A stretch of 64,000 bases of DNA. It comes from an uncultured Dehalococcoidia bacterium (GTDB taxonomy: Bacteria; Chloroflexota; Dehalococcoidia; Lucifugimonadales; CAJWER01). The notes beneath the pieces are model-generated. The model did not search any database, was not told the origin of the DNA, and saw nothing but the letters and a program-made list of their open reading frames with translations. Position 1 is the first letter of the stretch. Each line of letters opens with the position of its first letter. The DNA lies in contig OY282442.1 in the NCBI GenBank assembly GCA_958296115.1, forward strand, positions 2,896,943 to 2,960,942, written 5' to 3'. A program made the position numbers and the translations under genes. Below, piece by piece: positions 8,218 to 17,848 of the stretch.

Positions 8218-11109
8218 TTACATCAACAACCTTGCTCGCTTGGGGCGCTTCTTGCCGCCGTGCACTGACGGCTCGGCGCACCACTTCTCGGCTAGGCGGC
8301 GGACGGCTTGGTAGATGTCGCGGTCGAAGCCGAGCAGGTCGCAGATTACGCGGCGGTCCAGCATGGCGCGGTTGGGGTCGGCGTCGGCGAGGTAGGCGGG
8401 CTGGAGGTCGAGCTCGCGGAACTGTTCGAAGATGTCCCGCGCGGTGGCAAGCTGCTCGTCGGTGAGAGCGCGGAGGTCGAGGATGGGGAGGGTTTCGGCG
8501 GAGCTGATTGTTATTCGGCCACGTCCACTTTGTTGCCGGTTGGAGTGCCACCAGAACAGCATCTGGCCGAGAGTGCTATTGCCACACACCACGAAAGCAT
8601 AGTCGAAGCGCACATCTGAGAACTTCACATTGGGCCAAGCAACACCGCCAATGCTTTCCTGCTCTGTGAATACGGCTGCTAGTGGCTGCGAGTTGAACCT
8701 AAAATCACGGTTAACGTGTGCGCGGCTGGCGGTGGCCCAGACCTCGGCAGCCCTGCTTTCCATGCCTAGTCGGACGCGCAGCTGCGAATCGGGTTCGCAG
8801 ACCATTCGCGTCTCCTTCTTGGCGTCGTGGTTCCAGAGGCAAGGGTATGTGGCAGTCGGGCTGGGCGCTGCCTTCGTGAAGGGAGCGGGGTGCGGCGGTC
8901 CGAGTATGAGGCGGTCAACCAAGCCGCGTTTGCCGACGTTTGACAGGATAGTTACCTTGAGGTCGAGTGGGTCTGTGAATGTCGGGAGCCAGAGCTTGGA
9001 GTTGGCGAGCGCGTGAGCGACTTGGGCGACGGCGCCGTCGGAGACTCGGACAGGATTCCATGTCGGCGCAAATCTAAAGATTTGCGCCGACATGGAATCG
9101 CCTATTTGATCGTTTCCTATAGCTACTGGGGCGCCGCCGTATGGCCCATCCTCAATTCCGCGGATTTCGACGACTTTCATGCTCTTCGCTATCTCTGCAG
9201 ACTCGGCGAATCCGTCCGGGCGGCTGTACAGGGAGGTAAAGCGCACTGTCTGCGACTCCACACTGCGCTTGCGTGCAATGACCAGGCACTCTGCCATGCC
9301 CGTGTCGGACGAGAAGGACATGTCCTTGTCATCGGCAGCGATACTCAGCACTTCCAAGTCGGAGTATTCGTCGTTGAGCATAGAGCGGAACTTCTGCCAA
9401 GACTTACCTGCGGACACGGAGAGTGGGAGCACCATGGCGAGCACGCCGCCGGGCTTGAGCTTCTTGTCGGCGAGCGCCGCGAAGGCCGAGGCTAGGCCGG
9501 CGTTGCCGTGATAGCACGTGCGGCTGCCCATCTCTCGCATCCGCGCGCCCATGTCGCCCATATCGCGCTTGCTGGCCCCGAACGCGGCAAAGGCGGGGTC
9601 GACTACTCTGGCGTGCGCGCCCTCGTGGTTCGTGGCACGGGTGAAGGGCGGGTTCATTATCACCAAGTCGAAGCCGTTGTCTGGGATGTCCACGTTGACC
9701 CGCGCGGCGGTCTCCTCGCCTGCGCTGCCGGTGCGCAGGGCGGGGTCGCTGGTGTTGAACAGCGTCATAGTCTCGGAGGATTGCAGCAATTCCAGCGAGC
9801 CGATTTTCACGCTGCCGTCGTCCTGCCGGCCATATGCGAGGGTGTATAGGCGCGACATCTCGAATTTGACATCGGGCTGAATGCCGGAGAGCGTGGAGCC
9901 GGTGATGTGTATTGCCGAGGGCATCACGTCGCAGCCGTAGAGGACGTCCTGCATCATGACGGGGTGGAGGTCTTCTGGGTTTCCGCCCGCGCGTTCGTGG
10001 CGCGTGGCTATCCGCTCGTACACGGCGGACAGGAGCGCGCCGGTTCCGCAGGCGAAATCGCCGATTCGGAGCGCGCCGATGGCGTCGGCGCTCGACCAGT
10101 CCACACCGTCCATCTTGGCCATGGCAAGCCGCGCGAGCAGGGCGGCCGAAGCCGGCAGGGTGTAGAAGGTCGCCAGGTACTTGCGGTCGGAGATCAGGCG
10201 CTGGAAGATGCGTCCGGTCAGGTCGTGGGAGTTGTTCACGCCGATAGTGTCGATACGCTGCGCGGTGTCGCGCAGGTCGCGCAGCGCCCTAGCGGCGTCA
10301 CGGGGCGGCAACTGCTGCAGCAGGTCCTTGGCGATGGCGAAGATGGGCCAGTAGTTGATCTCGTCCAGGACGTAGGTCCAGGCGGATATGGTCTCGTCCT
10401 GGGGATTGTCGGCGTTGGGTCCGCACACGAGGTTCAGGGGTTTCACGCCGGGGTGCATGCCGGCGATGCGCTCGTGAAAGACCATTGCGTTGGCGATGAT
10501 GGCGCATGCCATTCGGCGCGTCTGGGGAAGGTCTGCCAAGCTCAGCAGCTGGGCGATGGACTGGGTGACATTGGGCCGAATCTCGGCCAGGTCGTCCAGT
10601 ATCGCGGCAACTCGTTCGATGCCCTGTTCGAGCGCGTCGGCGGCTGCGTCGACGGCCCTTTGGGGCACTGATACGAGCTGTATCATGTCCGCAAGATCGG
10701 ATACGGAGCCGCTGACCCACCCGGATTCGGGGAATCGGCTGTCGGGCGGCTCGGCGTGGAACACGCAGTATTCGAGGCGGGCGTCGGAGAGGGAGTCGTG
10801 CAGGTTGGCCGCATCGGCGACATCTGCGGGGTATCGCAGGGCGATGACCGCCTCGACGCTGCGGCGGCCCTCGGCGACCTCGAGGCCGAGCCTTGAGTTG
10901 GCCTCGTCCTCCACGGTGCGGGCTGGCTCGAACTCGGCCTCGACTACGACGGGGGCTCGGCCGGTCGAGGTGATGAGGATGTCGGGCTGGAGTCCTGGGT
11001 GGTCTGCGAACGCGCGGACGTTTTCGGAGCGCACTTCGGCATCGCGCATCATGCGCTGGAGGAGCGCGCCGAGGGCGTTGTTGGCGCTGGGTTCGGTCTG
11101 TCTTGGCAT
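8218..11109 (-). CDS. Type IIG-like restriction-modification enzyme (N6-adenine DNA methylase with N-terminal nuclease-like domain)
   Basis: Probable single-chain restriction-modification enzyme of 963 residues. The N-terminal region has a PD-(D/E)XK-like pattern (QPDILITSTGRAPVVVEAEF). The middle carries methyltransferase motif I (GDFACGTGALLSAV) and the N6-adenine motif IV NPPF at residues 486-489. The C-terminal third should hold target recognition. I start at ATG 11109 (MPRQTEPS); the frame stays open to 11415, but that part runs into the dispersed repeat. The gene converges on the Cmr operon. The coding DNA includes a 46-bp palindrome at 9054-9099. No separate restriction or specificity subunit is nearby. 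Methylase assignment is firm; restriction activity is inferred. Confidence 0.8.
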   Translation of the reverse strand: MPRQTEPSANNALGALLQRMMRDAEVRSENVRAFADHPGLQPDILITSTGRAPVVVEAEFEPARTVEDEANSRLGLEVAEGRRSVEAVIALRYPADVADAANLHDSLSDARLEYCVFHAEPPDSRFPESGWVSGSVSDLADMIQLVSVPQRAVDAAADALEQGIERVAAILDDLAEIRPNVTQSIAQLLSLADLPQTRRMACAIIANAMVFHERIAGMHPGVKPLNLVCGPNADNPQDETISAWTYVLDEINYWPIFAIAKDLLQQLPPRDAARALRDLRDTAQRIDTIGVNNSHDLTGRIFQRLISDRKYLATFYTLPASAALLARLAMAKMDGVDWSSADAIGALRIGDFACGTGALLSAVYERIATRHERAGGNPEDLHPVMMQDVLYGCDVMPSAIHITGSTLSGIQPDVKFEMSRLYTLAYGRQDDGSVKIGSLELLQSSETMTLFNTSDPALRTGSAGEETAARVNVDIPDNGFDLVIMNPPFTRATNHEGAHARVVDPAFAAFGASKRDMGDMGARMREMGSRTCYHGNAGLASAFAALADKKLKPGGVLAMVLPLSVSAGKSWQKFRSMLNDEYSDLEVLSIAADDKDMSFSSDTGMAECLVIARKRSVESQTVRFTSLYSRPDGFAESAEIAKSMKVVEIRGIEDGPYGGAPVAIGNDQIGDSMSAQIFRFAPTWNPVRVSDGAVAQVAHALANSKLWLPTFTDPLDLKVTILSNVGKRGLVDRLILGPPHPAPFTKAAPSPTATYPCLWNHDAKKETRMVCEPDSQLRVRLGMESRAAEVWATASRAHVNRDFRFNSQPLAAVFTEQESIGGVAWPNVKFSDVRFDYAFVVCGNSTLGQMLFWWHSNRQQSGRGRITISSAETLPILDLRALTDEQLATARDIFEQFRELDLQPAYLADADPNRAMLDRRVICDLLGFDRDIYQAVRRLAEKWCAEPSVHGGKKRPKRARLLM
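9054..9099. repeat. 46-bp near-perfect inverted repeat inside the R-M coding sequence
   Basis: Two perfectly complementary 22-bp arms (9054-9075 and 9078-9099) separated by AA. The stretch stays in frame and encodes SMSAQIFRFAPTWN on the minus strand. Read directly from the sequence. Confidence 0.95.
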
Positions 11110-11648
11110 AATAGAGAATAATAGTACGATTGTTCTTTGCGGCGCAAGGGGTTTTGGGGCGTCTTCCCGGGCAAATTGCGCCGGTCGCCGGTCTGGCGCT
11201 TTTGGGGCGCAGGGCAATCGCATCTTATTGAGCGAGTAGATTGATGAGGCAAAGGCAGGTGTCTGAATCAGGATATTCAGGATTGGGATGCAGGCGAGAC
11301 GCCTGCGCTCCGGGGATGCAGGGGCTCCACGCGAGCAGGGTTTGGGACGCGCTGAATTGCCTTCACCCTGGGTCTCTCCCCGTTGGGGAGGGGTGATGAA
11401 GGCTGGGGGCCTCATGGCGCCTTCGTCTATGTTCGTTTCGTCTCGGCCGGCTCCTTTCTGTTGGCGCTCTGGCGGGTTCTAGCCGCTTCTGCGCCTGATT
11501 CACCCTCACCCTGGCCCTTCTCCCGTCTAGGGAGAGGGGATAAGGCGGGAATCGCCTTTATCCTAGCCCTTTCCCTTCGGGGGAGGGACGCAGGGCGGGG
11601 CGTTTGCCCCAACCCTGGCCCTTTCCCCCGTGAGGGAGAGGGAACTTG

Positions 11649-12086
11649 GCGGGTCTTGCGACCCGCGCCCTATCTACTCCTGATTCCCCCGCTCACGCGG
11701 GGGATTGAGTATGCCCTGCAAGGCAGTGACTCCGGTACTCGCTTCGGGGATGCCGACGTCGTACGCTCGCCGACACTTGGGGTTGCAAACCCCACCCCGG
11801 GCTTTCCCGGACGGCTGACGGTCCTTTGCGGGACCGCCTGCGTTCGCGCTTCGTCCTTCCACCCGCCAAGGCGTCGGGCTGCGCTGGCTACGGTCCTCCC
11901 GGTCGTCCGAGAGTCCGCACCTGGAACGGGGGAGACGCATTTGGCACTACGTCCTCCTGTGCGAGGCGCCGAAACATAGAGGGACCTTCTCGTACACGCG
12001 GGTGCCCCGTCCAACAGCAGCGGCGTGTATGATGCCAAGGGCAGAGGTGGGCTCTATGCTCGTTTGGGATACGCCCCTTCGGGCCG
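11649..12086 (-). ncRNA. Putative structured RNA, copy A
   Basis: Predicted transcript of about 438 nt from the promoter at 12093-12122. Near the 3' end a 7-bp stem (11686-11692 with 11697-11703) is capped by a GUGA tetraloop. A second 7-bp stem (11649-11655 with 11660-11666) has a GCAA loop. Compared with copies B and C, stem positions change from C-G to U-G to U-A while the GNRA loop class is kept. Single-base indels among the copies break every candidate reading frame. The boundaries are estimates. Confidence 0.6.
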
Positions 12087-12092
12087 TCTACC

Positions 12093-12122
12093 AGACTAGC
12101 ACGGCTGTTCTCGGCGTGTCAA
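12093..12122 (-). promoter_or_regulatory. Sigma-70-like promoter of RNA element copy A
   Basis: Minus-strand TTGACA (12117-12122) and TAGTCT (12093-12098) with an 18-bp spacer, preceded by AATTGCCCC-type direct repeats. The same arrangement occurs in copies B and C. Confidence 0.6.
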
Positions 12123-12179
12123 GGGGCAGTTTGGGGCAATTTTGGGGCAATTTTGGGGAGATTGTCACCCTCATCCTAG

Positions 12180-12202
12180 CCCTCTCCCGTCGAGGGAGAG
12201 GG
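12180..12202. repeat. REP-like palindrome
   Basis: CCCTCTCCC pairs with GGGAGAGGG around a short loop. The same palindrome recurs within all three dispersed elements and both MITE copies of this window. Confidence 0.7.
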
Positions 12203-12219
12203 GATAAGGCGGAACTGCC

Positions 12220-13602
12220 TCACCCAAATCGGAAGGCGTAGACGTCTGCGTCCTTGAGCGTGAAGCGCAGCCGCGCTGGACGGCCAGCCAGCGCGGACAG
12301 GTCTCCGCCGCCTTTCCAGCTCACCGCGCCCTCGATTTCGTCGCCGAACATCTCCGGGCAGTCGTCGAGCGTGAAGCCTGGAATCGCCCTGCCCTCTACG
12401 TCCTGCAGCTCCACGCGCACGGACCCCACCGCCGAGGTCGAGTAGTTCAGCTCCAGTCCGCGGCCCTCGAACGCCAGCGGATGCGTCGTCATCTCGCCGC
12501 CCGCGTAGCCGGCGTTGATGGACACGAACCCGTCCGTCCGCAACGTGTATCGGCTGATTCGGGTCGTCGGGTAGCGCCAGTGGTCGCTCACGTAGAGGCT
12601 CATCTCCTCTGGCGAGGTCTGGGCTATGCCGCGCTCGACGTACACGCCGCGCTCGTGCCAGTTCTTGGGGTCCAGCCCCGGCCGCAGGAACGCCTCCATG
12701 AAGCTGCGGTCGAACCGCAGCCCGTCCCGGCTCGACATGAACACGATGTCGTTCACGCCAGGGCCGCCCTCCCAGTCTGGGTCGGGGGTGCGCTCCACCA
12801 CGTAGCGCGAGGGGAACATCAGGTAGGTCCCCGGCGCTCGCTCGTAGGGAACGCAGGCGTTGGTGTAGAGGTGCTCGAAGGGGGTGTCTCCGGCGTCTAT
12901 CGGCTCCAGGGGCGTCCAGTGGATGAAGTCCTTCGAGGTGGAGCGTCGAATCCAGCGGACGCCGCCCTTGAAGTTGCCGACGCCGGCGACGCCCCGCGTG
13001 TATATCACGTACTGGCCCTTCCAGTCGTCCCAGAACGCCACGTTGAACGAGTCGAAAGGCCCTTCGGTCAGGATAGGCTGTCCGCGCATCGTCCAGCGCA
13101 CGCCGTCCGCCGACGAGAGGGCGAGCACGCACGACCCCGGCGCGCCCAGGGCCTCTCCCTCGAGGCGGTTGGCGCGGACCACGGCCTTGAATCTCTGCTC
13201 CGGCGCGGCCGCGGGGTTCGCGTCGACGAAGGCGCTGAGGTTCGCGCCCGGCCCCATCCAGACGAGGTTGTTGTCCTTCGACCCCTGGAAGTCCACGAGG
13301 CCCAGGCTCGGCTTCTGCCACGTTACGCCGTCCGCGCTCTCCGCGTAGGCGGTGTGCCGCGGATTGGGGGCTTTCGACGAGTCCAGGTGGTCGCAGCGGT
13401 AGTAGCCGCGATACAACCCGCCGTCCTCGATGATGGACATGAAGGCTACGCTCGCGTTGTCCCAGGGCCTGTCGCCCCGCAGTATGACATTGCGCCGAGT
13501 CGGCGAGTGGAGCCGCCGCGCAACGCCTTTCGTCTCCTCGACGAGATGGTCGTCGAGGAAGAGCTGGCGGTCTGCGCCAACGCCGACGTGAGCTTTGGAC
13601 AT
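12220..13602 (-). CDS. Five-bladed beta-propeller glycosidase-like protein
   Basis: 460-residue protein resembling the GH32/GH43 propeller fold. It begins with DRQLFLDDHLVEETKGVAR and has repeated Trp/Asp-containing blade segments (AFWDDWKGQYVIYTRG, IRRSTSKDFIHWTPL, SDHWRYPTTRISRYT). The C-terminal 100 residues look like a beta-sandwich. No signal peptide is visible, and I cannot assign catalytic acids, so a substrate is not claimed. It stands alone, divergent from the CoA-transferase gene. The stop lies just inside the flank of the repeat-rich gap. Confidence 0.6.
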   Translation of the reverse strand: MSKAHVGVGADRQLFLDDHLVEETKGVARRLHSPTRRNVILRGDRPWDNASVAFMSIIEDGGLYRGYYRCDHLDSSKAPNPRHTAYAESADGVTWQKPSLGLVDFQGSKDNNLVWMGPGANLSAFVDANPAAAPEQRFKAVVRANRLEGEALGAPGSCVLALSSADGVRWTMRGQPILTEGPFDSFNVAFWDDWKGQYVIYTRGVAGVGNFKGGVRWIRRSTSKDFIHWTPLEPIDAGDTPFEHLYTNACVPYERAPGTYLMFPSRYVVERTPDPDWEGGPGVNDIVFMSSRDGLRFDRSFMEAFLRPGLDPKNWHERGVYVERGIAQTSPEEMSLYVSDHWRYPTTRISRYTLRTDGFVSINAGYAGGEMTTHPLAFEGRGLELNYSTSAVGSVRVELQDVEGRAIPGFTLDDCPEMFGDEIEGAVSWKGGGDLSALAGRPARLRFTLKDADVYAFRFG

Positions 13603-13711
13603 GTGTTACTCCTCGCGCATGGATGCGGTCAGCGCGTGAGCTTCACGCGCAGCCGCCACGTTTCGTCGAAGCGTACAGGGCGGCATCCCAAGAGGCAAGC
13701 CGAGTCCATAG

Positions 13712-13717
13712 TATAAT
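13712..13717 (+). promoter_or_regulatory. -10 box upstream of the CoA-transferase operon
   Basis: TATAAT in the intergenic region between divergent genes. It lies only 3 bp before ATG 13721, so that codon would precede the transcript start; this favours the downstream ATG at 13760. Confidence 0.5.
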
Positions 13718-13759
13718 CCCATGAACAACCCAGCCGTGAGGACAGCTACGAGCTTGCCT

Positions 13760-14920
13760 ATGAGCACTCCCCGCGCCGGCAACCCGAAGCCATTGGCCGG
13801 CATTGTCGTTCTGGACATGACCGTGAACGTCCCGGGCCCGTTCTGCTCGACCATCCTCGGCGACCTTGGCGCTCGCGTGGTCAAGGTCGAGCCGCCCGGC
13901 GGGGACCCGCTGCGGCACAGCCCCGGCATATGGGCCAGCATCAACCACGGCAAGCGGAGCATCGCCCTGGACCTCAAGACCGACGACGGACAGGAGGCGC
14001 TGCGCCGGCTTGCGGAGCGGGCCGACGTGGCGCTCGAGGGCTGGCGTCCTGGCGTGGCGGCTCGGCTCGGCGCGGACTACGACACGCTGTCGAAGGGCAA
14101 CGCCGGGCTCGTGTACTGCTCCATCTCTGGGTTCGGGCAGGACGGCCCCTGGCGCGACAGGCCCGGCCACGACGTGAACTATCTGGCTCTCAGCGGCTAC
14201 ATGGGCTTGCAGGCGTCCGTGGAAGGCCGTCCGTGGCCGCCCGCCGTCCTCTTCTCCGACCTCGTGTCGGGCCTGTACGCCGCCATAATGACCCTCGCCG
14301 CGGTCGCAGGCCGGGGGGCGACCGGCCGGGGCGCGTACATAGACCTTTCGATGACGGACGCCGCGCTCGCGCTGCTGGGGCTCGAAGTGGGCAGGAGCTC
14401 CGACCCCGCAGAGGCGGGGCGCAGCCCGAACGTTACCTTCATACCTCACTACGGCCTCTTCCCCTGCGCCGATGGACGCTGGATCAGCCTCGGCATCGTG
14501 CATGAGGACCACTTCTGGGACCGCTTCTGCCGCGCGGCGGGCCTGGAGGAGATGGCCGGCATGACGTTCGAGCAGCGCCTGCGCGAGGCCGAGCGCGTCC
14601 ATGCCGCCCTCGCCGAGACGTTCCCGGCTAGGACAGCGTCGGAGTGGGAGGACGCCCTCGCAGGGTCGGACGTGCCAGCCGCCGCCGTCGCCGAGCTCGC
14701 CGAGGTATTCGATTCGCCCCAGTTCAGGGCGCGGGGGATGTTCGCGTCCGTGGGCGGCCAGACGTTCCTGGGTCAGCCGGCCCGCTTCTCGACGGGCCCG
14801 GTCGGCCCGTCAGAGTCCCCGCCGGGGCTGGGCGAGCACGCGCGCGCCATCCTCGCCGAGTTGGGATATACTCAGGACGAGATTGAGGGCCTGGGGGCTG
14901 GAAGCGCCCTCGGCTCATGA
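13760..14920 (+). CDS. CaiB/BaiF family (class III) CoA-transferase
   Basis: Transfers CoA between an acyl-CoA and a carboxylic acid via an aspartyl-CoA intermediate. The 386-residue sequence shows the family's opening LAGIVVLDMTVNVPGPFCS, the GARVVKVEPPGGDPLR loop and GHDVNYLALSG, which contains the probable catalytic Asp. ATG 13760 is used because ATG 13721 is 3 bp from a -10 box; 13721 remains possible. Acyl-CoA synthetase and acyl-CoA dehydrogenase genes follow within 10 bp each, so the three probably form one operon for activating and oxidising a carboxylic acid. Confidence 0.88.
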   Translation: MSTPRAGNPKPLAGIVVLDMTVNVPGPFCSTILGDLGARVVKVEPPGGDPLRHSPGIWASINHGKRSIALDLKTDDGQEALRRLAERADVALEGWRPGVAARLGADYDTLSKGNAGLVYCSISGFGQDGPWRDRPGHDVNYLALSGYMGLQASVEGRPWPPAVLFSDLVSGLYAAIMTLAAVAGRGATGRGAYIDLSMTDAALALLGLEVGRSSDPAEAGRSPNVTFIPHYGLFPCADGRWISLGIVHEDHFWDRFCRAAGLEEMAGMTFEQRLREAERVHAALAETFPARTASEWEDALAGSDVPAAAVAELAEVFDSPQFRARGMFASVGGQTFLGQPARFSTGPVGPSESPPGLGEHARAILAELGYTQDEIEGLGAGSALGS

Positions 14921-14929
14921 GGCGGCGGC

Positions 14930-16594
14930 ATGACGCATTCGTACCAAGTCGGCGATTACGCCGAGACCTACCGAACCTTCCGCCAAGCAACGCCCGATAC
15001 CTACAACTGGGCCTACGAGGTATTCGACGAGTGGGGCCGAGACCCGCGCAAGACGGCGATGGTCTGGGTCGGGCAGGACGGCGCTTCCCGCGAGGTAACG
15101 TTCCGGGAGATGGGCCGGCGCTCGAAGCGCATAGCCAACGCCCTGACGGGGTTGGGCGCGAGGCAGGGCGGCCGCGTCTTCACGATGCTCCCGCGGGTCG
15201 TCGAGTGGTGGGAGATAATGCTCGGCTGCATGAGGGCGCGGCTCGTGCCCGTGCCCGGAACGACCCTCCTGACGGCCAAGGACGTAGCGTACAGGATAAA
15301 CGTCTCCGAAGCCTCGATCGCGATAACCGACCCGGACAACGTGGACAAGATCGAGTCCGTTCGGGGCGAATGTCCCAGCCTCGAGAAGGTCATCGTCGTG
15401 GGCGGCAAGGGCCCGTGGCTCGAATACGAGAGCCTGTTGAGCGCGGCGTCCGCCGAGCTTCCCCATCCGGGCAACCCAGCGTCCGATCCCCTGGTCTTAT
15501 ACTTCACGTCAGGCACGACCGGACATCCCAAGATGTCGCTGAACACCCACGCCAGCTACCCTATCGGCCACGTCGCCACCGGCAAGTTCTGGCTCGACAA
15601 CCGCCCGTCCGACCTGCACTGGACGCTGGCGGACACGGGGTGGGCGCAGGCGGCGTGGACGTGCTTCTTCGCGCCCTGGAACATGGGCGCCGCCGTCTTC
15701 ATATGGGACCACAGGGACAGATTCGACGCCGCGGGCACGCTGCGGATGTTCGAGCAATACCCGATAACGACCTTCTTCGCGCCGCCGACCGCCTACAGGA
15801 TGATGGTTATCGAGGACTTGGGCAGGTTCCAGCCGATGGCGCTCAGGCACACCGTGGGCGCGGGCGAGGCCGTGAATCCGGAGGTCATAGACGAGTGGCG
15901 CGGGCATACGGGCCTGCACATCTGGGAGGGCTACGGCCAGACGGAGACGACCCTCCTCGCGGCAACCTTCCCCGGAATGGAGTACCGCCCCGGCTCCATG
16001 GGCGTTACGGCGCCGGGGTTCCACGTGGCCGTTGTGGACGACGACGGCAACGAGCTGCCGGACGGCGGAGAGGGCGAGCTCGCGGTGAGGACCGAGCCGG
16101 AGTGGCCTGTCGGGCTGTTCCCCGGCTACTGGCGCAACCCCGAGGCCAACGCCAGGTCGTTCCGCAACGGCTGGTACTACACGGGCGACCTGGGGTCGCG
16201 CGACGAGGACGGCTATTTCTGGTTCGTGGGACGCGCCGACGACGTGATAATCAGCGCCTCGTACCGCATCGGCCCGTTCGAGGTCGAGTCCGCCCTCGTC
16301 GAGCATGACGCAGTCGCGGAGGCTGCAGTGATAGGCAAGCCGGACCCGATGCGGAGCGAGATAGTCAAGGCGTTCGTGGCCCTGGCGCCGGGCCATAGGC
16401 CCTCCGCCGCGCTCGCCGCAGCCCTCCAGGAGCACGTCAAGCGCGTTACCGCTCCCTACAAGTACCCACGCGAGATCGAGTTCGTGGACGACCTGCCCAA
16501 GACCATCAGCGGCAAGATAAGGCGAAACGTACTGCGCCGCATGGAGGAGTCAGGAGACTCCGCGCGGTCATGGCCTGACGTGAGCGACGGGTGA
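14930..16594 (+). CDS. AMP-binding acyl-CoA synthetase
   Basis: Activates a carboxylate with ATP to an acyl-AMP and then to the acyl-CoA. The 554-residue protein contains the P-loop LYFTSGTTGHPKM near residue 190, EGYGQTET (adenine-binding region), YYTGDLGSRDEDGYFWFVGR and the C-terminal ISGKIRR catalytic-lysine segment. Its overall pattern resembles medium-chain or acetyl-type synthetases; the substrate cannot be read from sequence. It is second in a three-gene operon, 9 bp after the CoA-transferase. Confidence 0.9.
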   Translation: MTHSYQVGDYAETYRTFRQATPDTYNWAYEVFDEWGRDPRKTAMVWVGQDGASREVTFREMGRRSKRIANALTGLGARQGGRVFTMLPRVVEWWEIMLGCMRARLVPVPGTTLLTAKDVAYRINVSEASIAITDPDNVDKIESVRGECPSLEKVIVVGGKGPWLEYESLLSAASAELPHPGNPASDPLVLYFTSGTTGHPKMSLNTHASYPIGHVATGKFWLDNRPSDLHWTLADTGWAQAAWTCFFAPWNMGAAVFIWDHRDRFDAAGTLRMFEQYPITTFFAPPTAYRMMVIEDLGRFQPMALRHTVGAGEAVNPEVIDEWRGHTGLHIWEGYGQTETTLLAATFPGMEYRPGSMGVTAPGFHVAVVDDDGNELPDGGEGELAVRTEPEWPVGLFPGYWRNPEANARSFRNGWYYTGDLGSRDEDGYFWFVGRADDVIISASYRIGPFEVESALVEHDAVAEAAVIGKPDPMRSEIVKAFVALAPGHRPSAALAAALQEHVKRVTAPYKYPREIEFVDDLPKTISGKIRRNVLRRMEESGDSARSWPDVSDG

Positions 16595-16604
16595 GGCGGG
16601 CCGC

Positions 16605-17756
16605 GTGAGTTATTTCCGCGAAGAGCATCGCCTGTTCCGCTCTGCCGTCAGGCGTTTCGTCGAGGAGGAGATAGTTCCGTGCGTGGACGATTGGGAAGAG
16701 CGCGGCGAGATACCGCGCAGCCTGTTCCGCCGTCTTGGAGAGCTGGGGTTCCTCGGCGTCGAGTACCCGACCGAATACGGCGGGGGCGGCGCCGACTTCT
16801 GGATGACGGTTGTTCTGGCCGAGGAGATGGCGCGCTGCCGCGCCGGCGGCGTCGCCTTCAGCGTCATCGTCCACACCGACATGTCCTCGCCCTGGCTCGC
16901 CAGGCTGGGGACCGACGACCAGAAGGCGCGGTATCTGCCCGCGGTCATCAGCGGCGATAAGGTCTGCGCCCTTGCCATCACCGAGCCCGGGGCGGGCTCC
17001 GACATGGCGGGCATAGCCACGCGCGCGGTCCGCGACGGGGACGATTGGACGCTGAACGGCTCCAAGACCTTCACCACCAACGGCGTGTACGGCGACCTAT
17101 ACTTCGTATCCGCCAGGACCGGTTCCGAAGGCCCGCGCCACCGCCAGCTATCCCAATTCCTGGTCGAGCGGGACACCCCCGGGCTGACCGTTTCCAAGAA
17201 GCTGGACAAGACCGGGATGCTCTCGTCGGACACGGCGGAGCTGGTGTTCGAGGATGTCCGGACGCCCGGCGCGAACCTGCTGGGCGAGGAGAACCGCGGG
17301 TTCCACCAGCTCGCGGCGGGGCTCCAGCGCGAGCGCCTGCTCGCCGCCGCGCTCAGCGTTTCCGCCGCCGCGCAGGCCCTGGATGACACGGCGGCATACC
17401 TGCGTCAGCGCCAGGCGTTCGGGCGCCCGCTGTCCGAGCTCCAAGCCCTGCGGCACCGATTCGCCGACGCCGCAGCCAGCCTCGAAGCGGCCCGCCAGCT
17501 CACCTACCACGCCGCGTCCCTGTTCGCCGCGGAAGAGCCGTGCGAGGTCCAGGTCTCCATGGCCAAGCTCTACGCCACCGAAGCCGCGAACCGCGTCGCC
17601 TACGAGTGCGTCCAGATGCACGGCGGGTATGGATACGTCAGGGAGACGCCGGTCGAGCGGTTCGCCCGCGATTATAGGCTATGGACGATAGCCGCGGGGT
17701 CGTCCGAGGTGATGCGGGAGATCATCTCCAGGCGGCTGCTCGGAGACGCGCCGTGA
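16605..17756 (+). CDS. Acyl-CoA dehydrogenase (isovaleryl/long-chain-like)
   Basis: FAD-dependent alpha,beta-dehydrogenation of an acyl-CoA. The 383-residue protein shows ALAITEPGAGSDMAG and the C-terminal MHGGYGYVRETPVERFARD. The late motif reads AAGSSEVMREII, without the Glu used by medium-chain enzymes. A Glu in QRERLLAAAL sits where isovaleryl-CoA dehydrogenases place their base, so that subgroup is likelier. The start is GTG 16605 (VSYFREEH). It is the last gene of the operon. Confidence 0.88.
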   Translation: MSYFREEHRLFRSAVRRFVEEEIVPCVDDWEERGEIPRSLFRRLGELGFLGVEYPTEYGGGGADFWMTVVLAEEMARCRAGGVAFSVIVHTDMSSPWLARLGTDDQKARYLPAVISGDKVCALAITEPGAGSDMAGIATRAVRDGDDWTLNGSKTFTTNGVYGDLYFVSARTGSEGPRHRQLSQFLVERDTPGLTVSKKLDKTGMLSSDTAELVFEDVRTPGANLLGEENRGFHQLAAGLQRERLLAAALSVSAAAQALDDTAAYLRQRQAFGRPLSELQALRHRFADAAASLEAARQLTYHAASLFAAEEPCEVQVSMAKLYATEAANRVAYECVQMHGGYGYVRETPVERFARDYRLWTIAAGSSEVMREIISRRLLGDAP

Positions 17757-17848
17757 GTGTGCGAACTTGTCGAAATTGTTCTGGTTTAGGCGCTGAAAAG
17801 GTAGTGTACAGCGTACCCAATAATGGTATCCTATGGAGTGACGCTATC

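Larger units (their letters stand above)
11211..12160 (-). mobile_element. Dispersed element copy A (about 950 bp, non-coding)
   Basis: One of three copies of a shared unit (others at 29556-30554 and 53570-54567), here on the minus strand. In the element's own orientation it has AATTGCCCC repeats (12126-12158), a promoter, a structured core of about 438 bp, then a chain of palindromes of the CCCTCTCCC / GGGAGAGGG type (11380-11640). It ends at 11211-11225 with AGGGCAATCGCATCT, the same 15-mer that bounds copy B. No transposase is encoded. It fills the gap between the R-M gene and the propeller gene; I see no protein gene in it. Confidence 0.75.

Noticed and set aside
8218-11109. BREX PglX methylase
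   Set aside because: No other brx genes are present, and the N-terminal nuclease-like region fits a type IIG enzyme better.
11383-11979. 198-codon open frame inside element copy A
   Set aside because: The three copies of the element differ by single-base indels that break this frame and all others, so it is not a conserved protein.
14917-16308. 463-codon Arg-rich frame
   Set aside because: It overlaps the acyl-CoA synthetase in another frame, with composition typical of a GC-rich shadow.
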